Below are positions 61,540-64,000 of a stretch of 64,000 nucleotides of DNA, piece by piece. A program made the position numbers and the translations under genes. The notes beneath the pieces were generated by a model. That model made no database searches, was not told the DNA's origin, and saw only the letters and a list, made by a program, of their open reading frames with translations. How positions within the stretch are numbered: the first letter of the stretch is position 1; each line of letters opens with the position of its first letter. This stretch comes from Neoceratodus forsteri (taxonomy: Eukaryota > Chordata > Ceratodontiformes > Ceratodontidae), in NCBI GenBank assembly GCA_016271365.2, contig CM057452.1, positions 829,528,001 to 829,592,000 of the forward strand, written 5' to 3'.

Positions 61540-64000
61540 AGGCAGTTGCTGGACAAAAAAAAGCTTAACCAATATGAGCATTTCACTTGAGATATCATTG
61601 CTGAATATTAGAAGAACCTCAGACAGAACACTGGAAACATCTAGATGGTGTCACACCCTACACTCCCACCCTAAAAGCCTTTCCTTTCTGTTATGATCAA
61701 AATCGAGTGTTTTCTCTACTTCTTATGCTAAATGTCACTTTTTACTCAGATATGCTTGAAAGAAATGATTTAGCTTACAAGGCTTATGTAACCCTGGCAC
61801 CAGTATCTGAAGGGCTGCACTACCCCTGCCTTGCAGGCATGAACAAGGTTGAGGGGCCTGGGTTCTTACTGTAACATTAAAACTGGTTCTTTCCCAAGAT
61901 ATAACATACTGTGCAGTGCTTCCACCCAGAGTCTACTTTATGTGGACTAGATTAAACCTGGTACAACCCTCTGGGATGCTGTACCCACCCATATCACCAT
62001 AGTGCCACCCCAAGCATGACCCAATAAGGCATTTCCCCACAATTAAGACATTTTGTAATTATTGACTCTGTACTAATAATATGCTCACAACACAGGTATA
62101 TGCGAAACATCAAACAATAATTTATTTACATGGGGAAGGGTTAGGATGGGTAAATGGAACAGAGGTTGAGTTATTTACAAATGGAATTGGTTTGATTGGT
62201 TGGGTTCATAATCAGAATAATCATTTTGCAGTTTAAATTCAAAATATCAATCACAGTGGCCACCTACCAACTTCCGAGGTAGTCAGATCCCTGGCTATCT
62301 AGCTAGCTGCAGTAATAGCAAGAAACATATTTACAAACTTGCCCACTTAATACCAGTTCCCAGTCCAGACAAGGACCCTGCAATCCCTCCCATAAACCTG
62401 GGTACCCAGTAATTGGAGTTCTTAAGGTTGCAAGCCTGTTTTACAGTGCAGCTGCTGTTGGCCAGCTATTGGAGGCCCTGGAAGAAAGAAGGATGAGTTA
62501 ACATATGTAACACACTTGTATAACTCAAAAATAATTGTATCCGTGGCTGTATGGCTCAGTCTATTTAAACACTTTAACTATGTACATGTCCCCTCTAGTT
62601 AACAGGGCATGTACCCTCCATACTCACAAATCAGAAGTTATCATTAGTTAGTCACAGGTCAGGCTACAAAAAGAGGATTAAGGTGATTACATCAGGCAGA
62701 CTCTGACTCTGGAGGCAATGAGGCTGATAAAGGCTTACAGCCAGGTAACACATTTATGACTACAGGATGTTGTAGCTTTTGCAGGTGGAAACACAACACT
62801 CCTTGCTTCTTTTGGCAGTGCCCCACTCCCCTGGTCTGGAATCACTCACTGGACAGACCAGGCTGGGACCAGGGCCTGCATTCCCCAAACCCCCGTGTCT
62901 GGCTGTACCCCACAGGGTAAGGTACATATGGCAACGCCCTATGTGGCACACTACCAGGCTGTGTCCCAAACCTAAACTAAGCTGGATACATTGCATTCAG
63001 CACATTTATTAATCAGCACATTTATTTTTGTCACTTCAACCATGGGCCAGTGTGGCCCATGGTCCTCTTACCTTTCAGACACTTGGATGGGTGCTTGCTC
63101 CCTAAGGTTAGGGTGACCCAATTTCTCACAGTCCATATCAGACTAAATTTTTGTCACAACACTGTATCTTGACTTGGCAATTCAAAACAGTTACTGCAGC
63201 TTCTCTCAAGCATATTTCACAAAGTCTCAGTCCCTTGCGCCTTTGCTGGAGTTCACAGCTCCCAGTAGATGTCACAATCATTAAACAAGTCCCTCTTGGC
63301 AGTGCTGGCATTAGCAGCTACAATGCACAAATACTGAATCCCAGGCAATGTCAGGAGGAGCCCCAACCTCGGAGTGTTCCCCTTTCAATCCTGTACAGTA
63401 AGCACTTATCAAATCAATCACATTTATATACTTAAACTGGATCCTTCTCTGGTCACTAAGCAGATGTCCACCCTTTCTTCGCTTTAGTTAAAATGCAGGG
63501 TGCAGACAGACAGTTACAATCAGTATGCTCTGGGCTTCGCTGCCCCTCAAAAGTTCTCACACTTGCACTGGTCAGAAGCAATTTACTCACTCAGATCACT
63601 TGCAGAAATTGCTTTATTTTCTCTTGAGGTTTTAGGCTTTCTTCAGCACTCTCACTGGCTGAGGTAGGACATGCATGTAGCTCTCTCACAGCTGAATGTT
63701 CAGTTTCACCTATGTTTTTCCAAAACATGGAAAGGTGCTGACCAGCCCTGGACAACAATTTCTGGCAACCCCCAGGCCAGCGACTTCTATTGCCTACATC
63801 CACTTTTCTCTCTGGCAGGAGAAAGCCCCGTCCCCTGTGGAGGGGCTTGCACTGGATTGCTAGGCCCATCCTGGAGCCAAGGGCCTGAGCCCCAACCCCT
63901 GTGGGGGGGCTAACGCTTGAACTACCATTCAGCCTGGCAAACACAGTCTTTTATGGAGTCCTTCTGAGGCTCCTGATTGGCTTAAACTACTTGTTGCTCC
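61540..64000. other. Unassigned stretch, possible LTR-type sequence at the right end
   Basis: No coding domain recognised. Minus-strand signals near the right edge (CCAATC, complement of 63975-63980, and CATAAAAG, complement of 63948-63955) and AATAAA complements near 62120 and 63613 hint at a retroelement reading leftwards, but no domain supports it. The frames at 62760-63913 are without motifs. Confidence 0.3.

Noticed and set aside
62760..63944. Frames of 77-117 codons near the right edge as genes
   Set aside because: They overlap on both strands and show no family motifs; the sequence may be part of an LTR element that cannot be confirmed.

Overview
This window reads as vertebrate nuclear DNA that is almost entirely transposable elements. 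There are no operons, ribosome-binding sites or long intact host genes. The longest clean reading frame (308 codons, minus strand) belongs to a CR1 retrotransposon. The mixture points to a repeat-rich, large-genome lineage: CR1 families with octamer tails, L2-like, Rex1-like and L1/Tx1-like LINEs, two kinds of Ty3/Gypsy element, hAT-like insertions, tRNA-derived SINEs and many foldback repeats. An amphibian (perhaps a caecilian) or another non-mammalian tetrapod or lobe-finned lineage is the best guess. The species cannot be fixed from the sequence alone.

Layout. 1.2-6.1 kb: a decayed plus-strand Ty3/Gypsy element with 5' LTR, Leu-tRNA-like primer site, a capsid resembling the SCAN domain, zinc knuckle, protease, and then integrase BEFORE reverse transcriptase and RNase H (the GMR1-type order). 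7.2-10.2 kb: hairpin repeats, a tandem repeat, and 3' pieces of two LINEs on the minus strand. 11.0-15.7 kb: a nearly full-length CR1 (tandem 5' UTR monomers, esterase-type ORF1, endonuclease/RT ORF2). 16.5-19.7 kb: an inverted CR1 piece, then a second CR1 family inserted between the arms of a foldback repeat. 20.0-27.2 kb: a tandem array of about 630-bp units each with a 47-bp palindrome, foldback repeats, a long-TIR element, an LTR piece, and a 2.3-kb unknown repeat found again at 40.8-43.2 kb. 27.2-32.6 kb: a second, conventional-order Gypsy element on the minus strand. 34.3-36.1 kb: inverted and foldback repeats, one split by a GC-rich retroposed insert that looks like a tRNA-headed SINE. 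36.1-40.8 kb: a near full-length CR1 on the minus strand with an open ORF1. 44.6-51.0 kb: a truncated CR1, L2-like pieces, a Rex1-like 3' end and an LTR-like promoter region. 51.5-54.7 kb: an old LINE split by a 2.65-kb hAT-like insertion with matching 8-bp flanks. 54.7-56.2 kb: two copies of a MIR-like tRNA-derived SINE. 56.4-61.2 kb: a Rex1-like LINE on the minus strand, split by a 1.69-kb hAT-like element carrying a 152-bp tandem repeat. 61.3 kb: a 204-bp exon-like open segment, the best candidate for host coding sequence. 61.5-64 kb: unassigned.

The elements form nested layers that record relative age. The points most worth following are the GMR1-type Gypsy element with its SCAN-like capsid, the open esterase ORF1 with tandem 5' UTR monomers, the palindrome array, the possible new SINE, and the exon-like segment. 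All family names come from motifs read by eye; no database search was run.
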